Of a stretch of 46,347 bases of DNA, positions 33,293 to 39,937 are shown piece by piece; within the stretch, counting starts at the first letter, position 1, and the number at the start of each line of letters is the position of its first letter. The stretch covers positions 1 through 46,347 of the forward strand of contig JAUZSF010000006.1 in NCBI GenBank assembly GCA_030949705.1. Reading direction: 5' to 3'. Origin of the DNA: Robiginitomaculum sp. (lineage in GTDB: Bacteria > Pseudomonadota > Alphaproteobacteria > Caulobacterales > Maricaulaceae). A program made the position numbers and the translations under genes. The notes beneath the pieces are model-generated. The model was not told the origin of the DNA and ran no database searches. It saw only the letters and a program-made list of their open reading frames with translations.

Positions 33293-33722
33293 GGAGCGAT
33301 CGCAGCACTATATCATCAAACTTTTTGGCTTGTTCGGGGGACATAATGGCCCGCATTGCAAAAATATGGCGCAGGGTTTCGGTCTGGAAATCGCCAAGCA
33401 CGCTCAAATACTTTTGCTCGGCCATTACTACTTCGGGGGAAAGGTCGTGGTGTTTCTTGATCGTCGATGCCAATTCAAAATTAGCCTCTTTTAAGGCTTT
33501 GATGTATTTTTTCCGATTGATTGCATACCGCTCTTCCAGTCGGATCAGGGCCGCTTCCTGTTCATTATTCAAATCAAATTCATGATGTATGGCTTCGTGC
33601 AGGTTTATGGTGCTTGCGCCAGGGTTTGGCAGGGTTTTCAAGCCAACCCAGACGCCGGCAATTCCTGCCAGAAAGCTAAGAATAACGGCAAAAATGGTCT
33701 TTCGCATAAGGCTTCCGGGCAT
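33276..33722 (-). CDS. cnrX: Periplasmic metal sensor, CnrX-like
   Basis: With ATG 33722 the protein has 148 residues, the length of Cupriavidus CnrX; ATG 33707 has the better ribosome site (GGAAG) and would give 143. One N-terminal membrane helix (about 9-27) is followed by a helical periplasmic domain. In the 148-residue numbering His42 and His46 (LHEAIHHEF), Glu63 (RLEERYA), His119 and Met123 (RHIFAMRAIM) sit at the very positions known as the nickel/cobalt ligands of CnrX. This is strong evidence for the same metal site. It overlaps the sigma gene by 17 bases. The physiological metal here may be copper rather than Ni/Co, given the cupredoxin nearby. Confidence 0.88.
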   Translation of the reverse strand: MPGSLMRKTIFAVILSFLAGIAGVWVGLKTLPNPGASTINLHEAIHHEFDLNNEQEAALIRLEERYAINRKKYIKALKEANFELASTIKKHHDLSPEVVMAEQKYLSVLGDFQTETLRHIFAMRAIMSPEQAKKFDDIVLRSLHDIAQ

Positions 33723-33724
33723 GT

Positions 33725-33997
33725 TTATTGTACCAGCTGTAAGACGCTATACGCAGGGGTGGTGGCGAAAGCAGAAAGTCGATCCTGCGACGTCATGGAT
33801 CGCGCCCCGGCAGCCCCGCCAAGCACGAGAGCAAGGACAATTGGCAAAGCCCGTACCGCTTCCAGTGAAAAATGGAGACGTCGGCCCAGACGGCTCGCCT
33901 CCAGACGTTGCCAGACGCGCGCTTCAAGATTGATCAACCTGTCGCCATGGTCTTCCAGTTGTAAGGTTTTGACTAAGCTATAAAATTTATCTGTCAT
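33725..33997 (-). CDS. Membrane-bound anti-sigma factor, CnrY-like
   Basis: The 90-residue protein has a cytoplasmic N-terminal helix region (LINLEARVWQRLEASRLGRR at about 20-40), one membrane helix (about 51-65, ALPIVLALVLGGAAG), and a short periplasmic tail. That is the layout of CnrY, which binds the sigma factor on the inside and the sensor on the outside. Sequence identity to CnrY is low by eye; the call depends on size, topology and the Y-X-H order. ATG 33997 has AAAGGA upstream. It lies 24 bases after the NTF2-like gene and two bases before the longer CnrX-like start. Confidence 0.72.
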   Translation of the reverse strand: MTDKFYSLVKTLQLEDHGDRLINLEARVWQRLEASRLGRRLHFSLEAVRALPIVLALVLGGAAGARSMTSQDRLSAFATTPAYSVLQLVQ

Positions 33998-34021
33998 GTT
34001 CTGATCCTTTCTTCGCCTGTC

Positions 34022-34516
34022 TTAAGAGGTTTGCAGGTGGATAATTTTCCATTTTCCATTCCGGCGTTCAAAAATGGCCGTACCTCGCCCGGTGCGTTTC
34101 TTGTTCTCACCCTTGTAGGTATAGGCCATCTCGATGGAAAAGGTTGAAAACGCCATATTGCCTTCGCTGTGTGTCTTTATGTTCGTATATTCATAGCGAT
34201 GAAAGGTGAGGTCTGGATTAGCAAATTCCGGTGCCAGATGATGATCGCGATAATCCGCCCAACCGGTATTGGCACCAGATCCTTCGAAAATGGTGAAGTC
34301 ATTGCCATTGGCCGCAACATATTTCCCCATTTCTACAAGATTTTTATCAGCTATGGCTTTCCCATAACTGCGTAAAACCTGTGTCGGGCCGTCCATGGCC
34401 ATGTCTGCCTTGTCATGATGCACTGTATCTTGTTGGTGCATCTGGTCAGCGATTGCCATGTTGGCTGACAACATAAAGGCAAGCGCGCCAAACGCTAAAA
34501 TGGGGTTCATTTTCAT
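34022..34516 (-). CDS. Exported NTF2-like (DUF4440/SnoaL-like) protein with His/Met-rich leader
   Basis: The 164-residue protein has a signal peptide (residues 1-23, ending ANMAIA). A short segment rich in His, Met and Asp follows (about 25-43: DQMHQQDTVHHDKADMAMDG), then an NTF2-like domain to the end (VLRSYGKAIADKNLVEMGKY, GTAIFERRNGKWKIIHLQTS). The domain is the DUF4440 type, usually a small-molecule binding or isomerase fold. The leader resembles copper or other metal-binding segments of periplasmic proteins. It is coupled to the acyltransferase gene (ATGA) and precedes the cnrYXH-like cassette, so a metal-related envelope role is suggested but not shown. Confidence 0.8.
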   Translation of the reverse strand: MKMNPILAFGALAFMLSANMAIADQMHQQDTVHHDKADMAMDGPTQVLRSYGKAIADKNLVEMGKYVAANGNDFTIFEGSGANTGWADYRDHHLAPEFANPDLTFHRYEYTNIKTHSEGNMAFSTFSIEMAYTYKGENKKRTGRGTAIFERRNGKWKIIHLQTS

Positions 34517-35676
34517 ACCTGAATATCCTTTTTTTCTATGTTAACGGGAACGGCGGATTTCTGTGCAGGGGCCCCGGAAAAAGCAAACCGAACATAGGCA
34601 ATGAAACGATTGCCCTGTGTGCGCACCAGCCCCCGTGCGGGGGTTTCAACAAAATGATAGCTAAGCATGCACACGGGCAGAAAAATAATGAGCAATATCA
34701 ACATGATTGATGTTGGTAATGGGCCGTCTACCCAGCCCAGAACGTCTTCCATGATATTGTATGCCGCCATAAAAAACGGCACATGCAACAGGTAAATGGA
34801 ATACGATACCTGGCCCAGATATTCTGCAAAATCAAAACGGGGGGACTCTTGGGGGCTGCCTCTGGAAGTTTCCGCCAAAAAGAATACCAAGGGTACTGAA
34901 AGCAACGCAATGATACGCTCGTCGAGGCGCCAGTGGGCGCTGAGGACCAGCGCCAGAATCGTCAGTACCAATCCGCTATTTCGTACCAGAACAGATTTTA
35001 TGGGAAATCGCTGTCCAAGCAAATACAGCATGAAGCCCATTAAAAATTCAGGAACAATCCGCAAGATCCCAAAATTATCCGTGGCGCTGGGCAGGGGGGA
35101 GCCTACCATGGCCAGATAAATGCGATCAAAAGCAAAGAAGAGAACAAGACCGAGGAGAAAACCTAACCAGGGGCGGTTTACCATTTTCAGACCGACCAGG
35201 GCGAAGGCCGGAAATAATAAATACGCAAACCATTCGGCACTGATTGACCAGGCTGGCACGTTCCAGGTTGCCCCCGGTGTAAAGCCCCAAGCCTGTATGA
35301 GCAGCAGGTTCGGAATGATATGCGCCGGCGGGAATGCGCTGGCGTCATATTCAACCTTAAGGCCCTCCGCGACCAGAACCTGTAAAACCACAAAGGAAAA
35401 AACAGCAAGGTGCAGGGGGTATATTCTTGCCAGACGGGCCACCAGAAAGGACCAGTAGTCAAATGTACCGGCGCGCACTCGTCGAAAGTATACGTGGGCC
35501 AGTACAAAGCCAGAAAGCACAAAGAAAATATCGACGCCCAGACGACCAGATTCAAAAAAACCTGTATATTGATCTACATCTACCGCCCAGCTTGCCCGCC
35601 AGTGAAAAATCACTACCCACAAAGCGGCGAAAAAACGCACACGGGTCAGATTGTGTATGTTTTGTGGATAATCCAC
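34513..35676 (-). CDS. Acyltransferase family 3 (OafA/YrhL-like) membrane protein
   Basis: The 387-residue protein is an acyltransferase_3 member with about ten membrane helices. The N-terminus reads NLTRVRFFAALWVVIFHW, where Arg and His match the family's catalytic RxxAxxxVxxxH pattern. LGVDIFFVLSGFVLAHVYF and ARLARIYPLH follow, and the late blocks GQVSYSIYLLHVPFF and YHFVETPARG are typical. The start is GTG 35676, the only start after an in-frame TGA, with a weak ribosome site. Such proteins O-acylate exported glycans or lipids. It lies downstream of the cupredoxin after a likely terminator and is coupled to the NTF2-like gene. Its DNA is visibly more AT-rich than the core genes. Confidence 0.88.
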   Translation of the reverse strand: MDYPQNIHNLTRVRFFAALWVVIFHWRASWAVDVDQYTGFFESGRLGVDIFFVLSGFVLAHVYFRRVRAGTFDYWSFLVARLARIYPLHLAVFSFVVLQVLVAEGLKVEYDASAFPPAHIIPNLLLIQAWGFTPGATWNVPAWSISAEWFAYLLFPAFALVGLKMVNRPWLGFLLGLVLFFAFDRIYLAMVGSPLPSATDNFGILRIVPEFLMGFMLYLLGQRFPIKSVLVRNSGLVLTILALVLSAHWRLDERIIALLSVPLVFFLAETSRGSPQESPRFDFAEYLGQVSYSIYLLHVPFFMAAYNIMEDVLGWVDGPLPTSIMLILLIIFLPVCMLSYHFVETPARGLVRTQGNRFIAYVRFAFSGAPAQKSAVPVNIEKKDIQV

Positions 35677-35866
35677 GGGTCAACTCATCTCGTCTGGCAT
35701 TGGCCGCTGGAAGTCTCTCCATATGCAGAAGGCATAAATTTTGTTTGCGGGGCACATATTCATAGCTCTTTGACAATGATATTTCGTTAAGCGGGCCAAG
35801 GCGGCAATCGCGCCATGGGTGTTCGCTTGCGCCACACCCCATGGGCCAGGATCCAAACTCATAAGA

Positions 35867-35900
35867 CGCCCTGCCCCAGGAATATTGAGGGGGCAGGGCG
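35867..35900 (-). terminator. Strong hairpin after the cupredoxin gene, probable terminator
   Basis: CGCCCTGCCCC (35867-35877) pairs perfectly over 11 bases with GGGGCAGGGCG (35890-35900) around a 12-base loop. It starts 15 bases past the cupredoxin stop. Only a weak T-rich stretch follows on the minus strand, so termination may be partial. Confidence 0.6.
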
Positions 35901-35914
35901 CAAGATGGCGCGGC

Positions 35915-36619
35915 TTAGTGGTTGCCACTGCCATGGGACATTTTCATGCCGCCATGATGACCCGATTTCATCTCGTCACCACCTTTAACGGCAACGGTTC
36001 CATGCATGCCGGCACCATAATGTCCGGGAAGGTGACATGCATACTGAATGTCGCCGCCTTTCGTAAACGTCCAGACCAACGTCTTGGTCTCGCCTGGCTT
36101 TAGAACAAAGCCATTGGGTTCACTGTCCATGTGGGTCATCATATTAGACATGTCGACATTCTCCATGCCGGCTTCATGCTCTAACTGTTCCTGAACCGTA
36201 TCAATGGCCCAGGCATGGGCGATTTCACCCTTGTTGGTAACAACAAATTTTACGACGCTTCCTGCATCCACGGTAATTTTTGGTGGGTCATAACTCATGG
36301 AATCAAGGGCGCTGATCTGGATAACCTGATCGGGCTTTGCATTTGGGCTGGGAAAGCCAAAAGAAAAATTCTCGGCAGCATGTTCATGTGCGCCGGCCTT
36401 GCTGTCATCGTGATCGCCCATCATGCCTTTCATGCCGGCCATATTCCCCATGCTGTCATGGCTGGTTTCGGTGGTCGCTGATGCATCCTTGCCCTGGGGG
36501 GGGTGGGCTAATGCCGGCATGGCGAATGCCATTGAAAATGCAAAGATTGCACTGGCCGAGGCGGTAAAAATCGAAGCTCTTGCTCCATTTGAGAGTAAAG
36601 GGAAGTTTGTGAAAGCCAT
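35915..36619 (-). CDS. Periplasmic cupredoxin with His/Met-rich ends
   Basis: The 234-residue protein has a signal peptide (cut near residue 38, MPALA). A His/Met/Asp-rich segment follows (about 54-80), then a plastocyanin/azurin-like cupredoxin domain and a second His/Met-rich tail (217-234). Type 1 copper ligands are visible: His135 in EIAHAWA, then Cys195, His200 and Met205 in YACHLPGHYGAGMHG. A long insertion between the His and Cys strands (EQLEHEAGMENVDMSNMMTHMD) is also rich in Met and His. It may carry electrons or store and detoxify copper. ATG 36619 has AGGA 11 bases upstream. It is transcribed towards the cnrYXH-like operon and away from the porin-cytochrome operon. Confidence 0.9.
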   Translation of the reverse strand: MAFTNFPLLSNGARASIFTASASAIFAFSMAFAMPALAHPPQGKDASATTETSHDSMGNMAGMKGMMGDHDDSKAGAHEHAAENFSFGFPSPNAKPDQVIQISALDSMSYDPPKITVDAGSVVKFVVTNKGEIAHAWAIDTVQEQLEHEAGMENVDMSNMMTHMDSEPNGFVLKPGETKTLVWTFTKGGDIQYACHLPGHYGAGMHGTVAVKGGDEMKSGHHGGMKMSHGSGNH

Positions 36620-36673
36620 ATCTGGTTATCCTATAAAAACGGTATCAAAAACCGTGAAGTACCCTTGGTGGTT

Positions 36674-36702
36674 ATTCGCGGCTCTTGCATGCAATACGTT
36701 CC
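36674..36702 (-). promoter_or_regulatory. Candidate ECF-sigma promoter for the cupredoxin gene
   Basis: GGAAC, 17 bases, then CGCGAAT, read on the minus strand. GGAAC is the commonest -35 element of ECF sigma factors and the spacing is in the usual range; the -10 is less typical. A CnrH-like sigma is encoded about 3.4 kb further on, which makes control by it plausible. Confidence 0.3.
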
Positions 36703-36826
36703 AAAAACCCCATACCCTCACCGGTTTTTTAAAAAATAGCGGCGCATTGCCGCAGACATGCATTATTTCTGAGGGAACACCATTGCGCATACGTATAAGT
36801 AACAGAGGAGTTATAAATAAATATAA

Positions 36827-36862
36827 TTGACGTAAAAATTGCCGATGCGTCAATCAGACGCA
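36827..36862. promoter_or_regulatory. Nested inverted repeats upstream of the porin operon
   Basis: TTGACG (36827-36832) is inverted at CGTCAA (36848-36853). TGCGTC (36846-36851) is inverted at GACGCA (36857-36862) with five bases between. The two dyads share the central GCGTCAA. They lie 85-120 bases before the porin start, next to an AT-rich TATATA stretch at 36884-36889, as expected of an operator near a promoter. No regulator can be named. Confidence 0.4.
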
Positions 36863-36946
36863 ATATTAAAAATTATGTTATTGTATATATAGATGGTTGT
36901 TTCTATGGTTCATCCGCACGGATGAGTGAAAATCAGGGGCTATGCC

Positions 36947-38323
36947 ATGAGAAAGACTTTATTTCTATCTTCCGCCATCGCGATAGTATTGTTGAGTGCG
37001 ATTCCGGCGGGAGCGCAAACGAGCACCAGTACTGAAGAGGGACTCTCATCTGCCAATCAGGCTTTGCTGGCGCGTATTGAAAAGCTGGAAGCAGAACTGG
37101 TCGCCTTGCGGGCCAGTGTTCAACAATCCGCGCAAACCGCCAGCGCTGCCAAAGCAACGGCGCAAAGCGCAGTTAAAACGGTCAGCACCGTTCAGAAACT
37201 GGCCAAAGTCGGGGCCGCTGGGGCCTATTCGGGCGCACCATCCGATGCTAAATGGCATTTGGCCGGTTATGCCGATGTGGGCTTTGTTGGTGGCGATATG
37301 CCGGGGCCGGACAGTTTTGTCACTGGCAAATTCAATCCGGGGTTTCACTTTCAGTATAAAGACCTGCTGATCTTTGAAAGCGAACTGGAATTTTCAACGA
37401 CGAGCGACGGTGAAACCACCACCGAATTGGAATATTCACAATTTGATATCCCGATCAATGACTATGTAACGCTGGTGGCGGGCAAATACCTTAGTCCAAT
37501 CGGCCAGTTTCAGGAGCGCCTGCACCCCAGCTGGATCAATCGTATTCAGGGGGCGCCTGCCGGCTTTGGCCATGACGGGGTGCAACCGACCAGCGATACC
37601 GGTGTGCAATTGCGCGGCACGGTTCCGGTGGGCAATACCCGCTTTACCTATGCGGTGGCATTGGGTAACGGGCCGCAAACCACCTTTGAAGGCGGTGTGA
37701 AGCTGGAAGGGGTTAGCAAGGACAATAACAGCAATAAATCTCTGGGTGGGCGCATCGGCTTTTTCGCGCTGCCCTATCTGGAACTGGGTGGGTCCTATCT
37801 GACCGGCAAGGTGAGTGGCTATGCGCCCCCGGTTGGGCATGAAGAAACCCCGGTGACCCTGGCGGCAGATGTGCCGGTGGGGTCTTCTGCCCAGGATCAG
37901 GCGCGCTATACCCTGTGGGGCATGGATGCGGCCTATACCAAAGGGGCTCTGGCGGCCCGTTTTGAATATCTCAACTCTCACCGGGGCGCTTTTTTCAGCC
38001 CCACTGCGGATGATCCGGCGGGCGTATTCTTGCCGCGTCTGGGCATGAAAGCCTGGTATGGGCAGGTCTCGTATCGGATGTCCAATGTAGGCAGTTCTGA
38101 CTTCATCCACAATCTGGAACCGGTTGTGCGCTATGGCCAGTTCCGGATCACCGGCCATGATGTGCTCAGGGAAGAAAACGCACAGGATCGTTTTAATCTT
38201 GGGCTGAACTATTGGCTGGCTCCCACCATCGTCACCAAAGCCGGGCTGGAATGGCGCGATTTCAGAGTTGCCGGCGTGCCCAGCGAAACCCTCTATCAAT
38301 TCCAGATTGCCTACGGCTTCTGA
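36947..38323 (+). CDS. Outer-membrane porin with N-terminal coiled coil
   Basis: From ATG 36947 (AGGGG upstream) the protein has 458 residues. The signal peptide ends near AGA (residue 24). Residues about 30-75 are a coiled coil (ALLARIEKLEAELVALRASV) that could form a trimeric periplasmic stalk. The rest is a beta-barrel with alternating aromatic strands, such as KWHLAGYADVGFVGG and LLIFESELEFS, ending in a terminal Phe (YQFQIAYGF), the usual Bam recognition signal. It resembles DcaP/OprP-like porins, with no specificity readable. It is the first gene of an operon with two cytochromes, a Rieske protein and a P-II-like protein. Confidence 0.85.
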   Translation: MRKTLFLSSAIAIVLLSAIPAGAQTSTSTEEGLSSANQALLARIEKLEAELVALRASVQQSAQTASAAKATAQSAVKTVSTVQKLAKVGAAGAYSGAPSDAKWHLAGYADVGFVGGDMPGPDSFVTGKFNPGFHFQYKDLLIFESELEFSTTSDGETTTELEYSQFDIPINDYVTLVAGKYLSPIGQFQERLHPSWINRIQGAPAGFGHDGVQPTSDTGVQLRGTVPVGNTRFTYAVALGNGPQTTFEGGVKLEGVSKDNNSNKSLGGRIGFFALPYLELGGSYLTGKVSGYAPPVGHEETPVTLAADVPVGSSAQDQARYTLWGMDAAYTKGALAARFEYLNSHRGAFFSPTADDPAGVFLPRLGMKAWYGQVSYRMSNVGSSDFIHNLEPVVRYGQFRITGHDVLREENAQDRFNLGLNYWLAPTIVTKAGLEWRDFRVAGVPSETLYQFQIAYGF

Positions 38324-38345
38324 TCGGCGTGAAAGGAACAGAACA

Positions 38346-38654
38346 ATGAAAACCATGAAAAACAATCGCATATGGATTGGTACCACGCTGGTCGTGGCCA
38401 TGCTGGCCGCTGCGCCACTGGCCGTTGCCGGCTCTGATGACAATAAAAACAAGGCGAGCAAGCCTGATCCCATGCAAGTGGTTCGCGGGGCCAAGGCGTG
38501 GAAAAACAATTGCGGCCGTTGCCACAATCTGCGTTCGCCCAAAGAACTGACCGATGAAGAATGGGATGTTTCGGTCACCCACATGCGGGTGCGTGCCAAT
38601 CTGTTGCCATTAGAGGCGGAAGATATCAAAGCCTTCCTTAAAGCCAGTAATTAA
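38346..38654 (+). CDS. Small periplasmic c-type cytochrome
   Basis: From ATG 38346 (AAGGAA upstream) the protein has 102 residues with a signal peptide (ending about AVA, residue 28). One heme site, CGRCH (56-60), lies in a NNCGRCHNLRSPKELTDEEW context. A Met (in VTHMRVRANLL) is a plausible sixth ligand. The protein is short for a full class I cytochrome and looks like the truncated heme proteins found as electron shuttles or as subunits of oxidoreductases. It is 22 bases after the porin and 15 before the next cytochrome gene. Confidence 0.87.
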   Translation: MKTMKNNRIWIGTTLVVAMLAAAPLAVAGSDDNKNKASKPDPMQVVRGAKAWKNNCGRCHNLRSPKELTDEEWDVSVTHMRVRANLLPLEAEDIKAFLKASN

Positions 38655-38669
38655 GATCGGAGAAAACTC

Positions 38670-39020
38670 ATGAAAAAACAAATTCTTATTGTGCTGACGG
38701 CCAGTGCTTCCTTTTTGATCGCCGGGGCCGTACAGGCCAGTGGCAATGGGGACGCCGCCAAGGGCAAGGCAGTCTATGAAGGCACCTGTATTTTCTGCCA
38801 TGGGGCAAAAGGCACGGGGGAAATTCCTGGTACACCGAATTTCACCAAAGCTGATGGCGTACTGGCACAGGATGATGCTGTGCTGATCCGCCATATTACC
38901 GATGGTTTTGAAAGTCCGGGTTCGGCCATGCCGATGCCGGCCAAGGGTGGCAATCCTGACCTGTCGGACGAGGACATAGAAAATGTATTGGCCTATCTGC
39001 ATCAGGCCTTTGGGTCATAA
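38670..39020 (+). CDS. Periplasmic class I cytochrome c
   Basis: The 116-residue protein has a signal peptide (ending VQA, about residue 23) and a complete class I heme domain. CIFCH is at 40-44, the Met ligand lies in GSAMPMPAKGG, and the C-terminal helix LSDEDIENVLAYLHQAF is typical. It resembles cytochrome c-551/c-552 or c5-type carriers. Start ATG 38670 has GGAG upstream. It is an electron carrier within the operon, between a short cytochrome and a Rieske protein. Partner enzymes are not in the window. Confidence 0.9.
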   Translation: MKKQILIVLTASASFLIAGAVQASGNGDAAKGKAVYEGTCIFCHGAKGTGEIPGTPNFTKADGVLAQDDAVLIRHITDGFESPGSAMPMPAKGGNPDLSDEDIENVLAYLHQAFGS

Positions 39021-39044
39021 TCCTGTAACAGAGAAGGCGCCCTT

Positions 39045-39578
39045 ATGAGTGTAAAAGCCGACGAACAACCCAGAAGGCGGGATTTCATCTATATTGCCAC
39101 GGGCACGGCCGCCGCCGCTGGCGTCGGTCTGGTCGGCTGGCCGTTTATCGATAGCTTTAACCCTTCGGCGGATGTGCTGGCCATGAGCAAGGTCGAGATT
39201 GACCTTGGTGATATGGAGGTCGGCCAGCGCATTACCGTGAAATGGAACAGCAAGCCGATCTTTATCTGCCGCCGGACCCCTAAGGAAATTGCTGAGGCCG
39301 AGGCTGACGATCATGCCAAATTGATCGATCCGGCAACAGATGACGAACGGGTACAGCAAAAAGAATGGTTGATCGTTATTGGCATTTGCACTCATTTGGG
39401 CTGTGTACCGATCGGCCAGCGAATTCCGCAAAACCGGGGCCCCTGGAACGGTTGGTTCTGTCCCTGCCATGGGTCCATATATGACACGGCCGGGCGTGTG
39501 CGTCGGGGGCCGGCACCGCGTAATCTGGACCTGCCTCCCTATACATTTGGTGCCAATAAGACCGTGCGCATTGGTTGA
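39045..39578 (+). CDS. Stand-alone Rieske [2Fe-2S] protein, bc1 type
   Basis: The 177-residue protein matches the ubiquinol-cytochrome c reductase iron-sulfur subunit over its whole length. An N-terminal [11 protein letters not shown] precedes a membrane anchor (about 16-35), consistent with Tat export. The cluster ligands are Cys115 and His117 in CTHLGC, and Cys139 and His142 in CPCHGS; Cys120 and Cys141 form the usual disulphide. No cytochrome b or c1 gene is adjacent, unlike the normal petABC operon. It may be an extra Rieske subunit for the chromosomal bc1 complex or an independent electron carrier for the cytochromes just upstream. The next gene starts 30 bases on. Confidence 0.88.
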   Translation: MSVKADEQPRRRDFIYIATGTAAAAGVGLVGWPFIDSFNPSADVLAMSKVEIDLGDMEVGQRITVKWNSKPIFICRRTPKEIAEAEADDHAKLIDPATDDERVQQKEWLIVIGICTHLGCVPIGQRIPQNRGPWNGWFCPCHGSIYDTAGRVRRGPAPRNLDLPPYTFGANKTVRIG

Positions 39579-39608
39579 ACTCAGTGAAAAACAGAAAAGG
39601 ACGCAAGT

Positions 39609-39926
39609 ATGGTGTATAACGAGATTACGGCGACCGTAGATGTATTGGCCATGAAGCAGGTGCGTCATAACCTGCAACAAATCGGCGTGCCCGGTATTAG
39701 CGTGTTTCAGGTGCGCGGCTATGGCGAGCGCAAAAATTTCTTCCGGCGCGGTTGGATGCAACAGTATAATTGCGTGCGGGTCTTTGCTCCCGAAGACCAG
39801 ACGGACCGCATCGTAAATGCCATTATGGATGCCGCCCATGCGGGTATAGAAGGTGACGGTATTATCGCGGTGAACCCGCTTTCTCGCTTTTACAGCATAC
39901 GCGATAAAAAACGTATTGATCAGTAA
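39609..39926 (+). CDS. P-II-like signalling protein with shortened T-loop
   Basis: The 105-residue protein has the P-II fold pattern: ITATVDVLAMKQVRHNLQQIGVPGISVFQVRGYGE at the start, then CVRVFAPEDQTDRIVNAIMDAAHAG and the B-loop GIEGDGIIAV (80-87) that binds nucleotide. The T-loop (about 38-55, ERKNFFRRGWMQQYN) is some eight residues shorter than in GlnB and lacks the uridylylated Tyr context. It is therefore not a classical nitrogen regulator; a metal-linked branch (PII-NG, found beside RND metal pumps) is a good fit to the neighbourhood. It ends the porin operon, 12 bases before the convergent eda. Confidence 0.82.
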   Translation: MVYNEITATVDVLAMKQVRHNLQQIGVPGISVFQVRGYGERKNFFRRGWMQQYNCVRVFAPEDQTDRIVNAIMDAAHAGIEGDGIIAVNPLSRFYSIRDKKRIDQ

Positions 39927-39937
39927 GCTTTTGCGGG

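Larger units (their letters stand above)
36620..36946. promoter_or_regulatory. Divergent regulatory region between cupredoxin and porin operons
   Basis: The 327 bases hold no gene and are much more AT-rich than either side. On the minus strand a GGAAC (36702-36698) and CGCGAAT (36680-36674) are 17 bases apart, an ECF-like promoter 55 bases before the cupredoxin. On the plus side an inverted repeat TGCGTC-N5-GACGCA (36846-36862) overlaps a TTGACG/CGTCAA pair (36827-36853) upstream of the porin. A short hairpin (36639-36655) followed by T residues lies in the cupredoxin leader. All of these need experimental testing. Confidence 0.5.

Noticed and set aside
36774..36798. GGAAC followed by CGTATAAG on the plus strand as a porin-operon ECF promoter
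   Set aside because: Spacing between the two elements is only about 13 bases, too short for ECF promoters, and it is far from the porin start.
37436..38629. 397-codon minus frame opposite the porin
   Set aside because: The porin strand has a signal peptide, barrel pattern and terminal Phe; the opposite frame has none.
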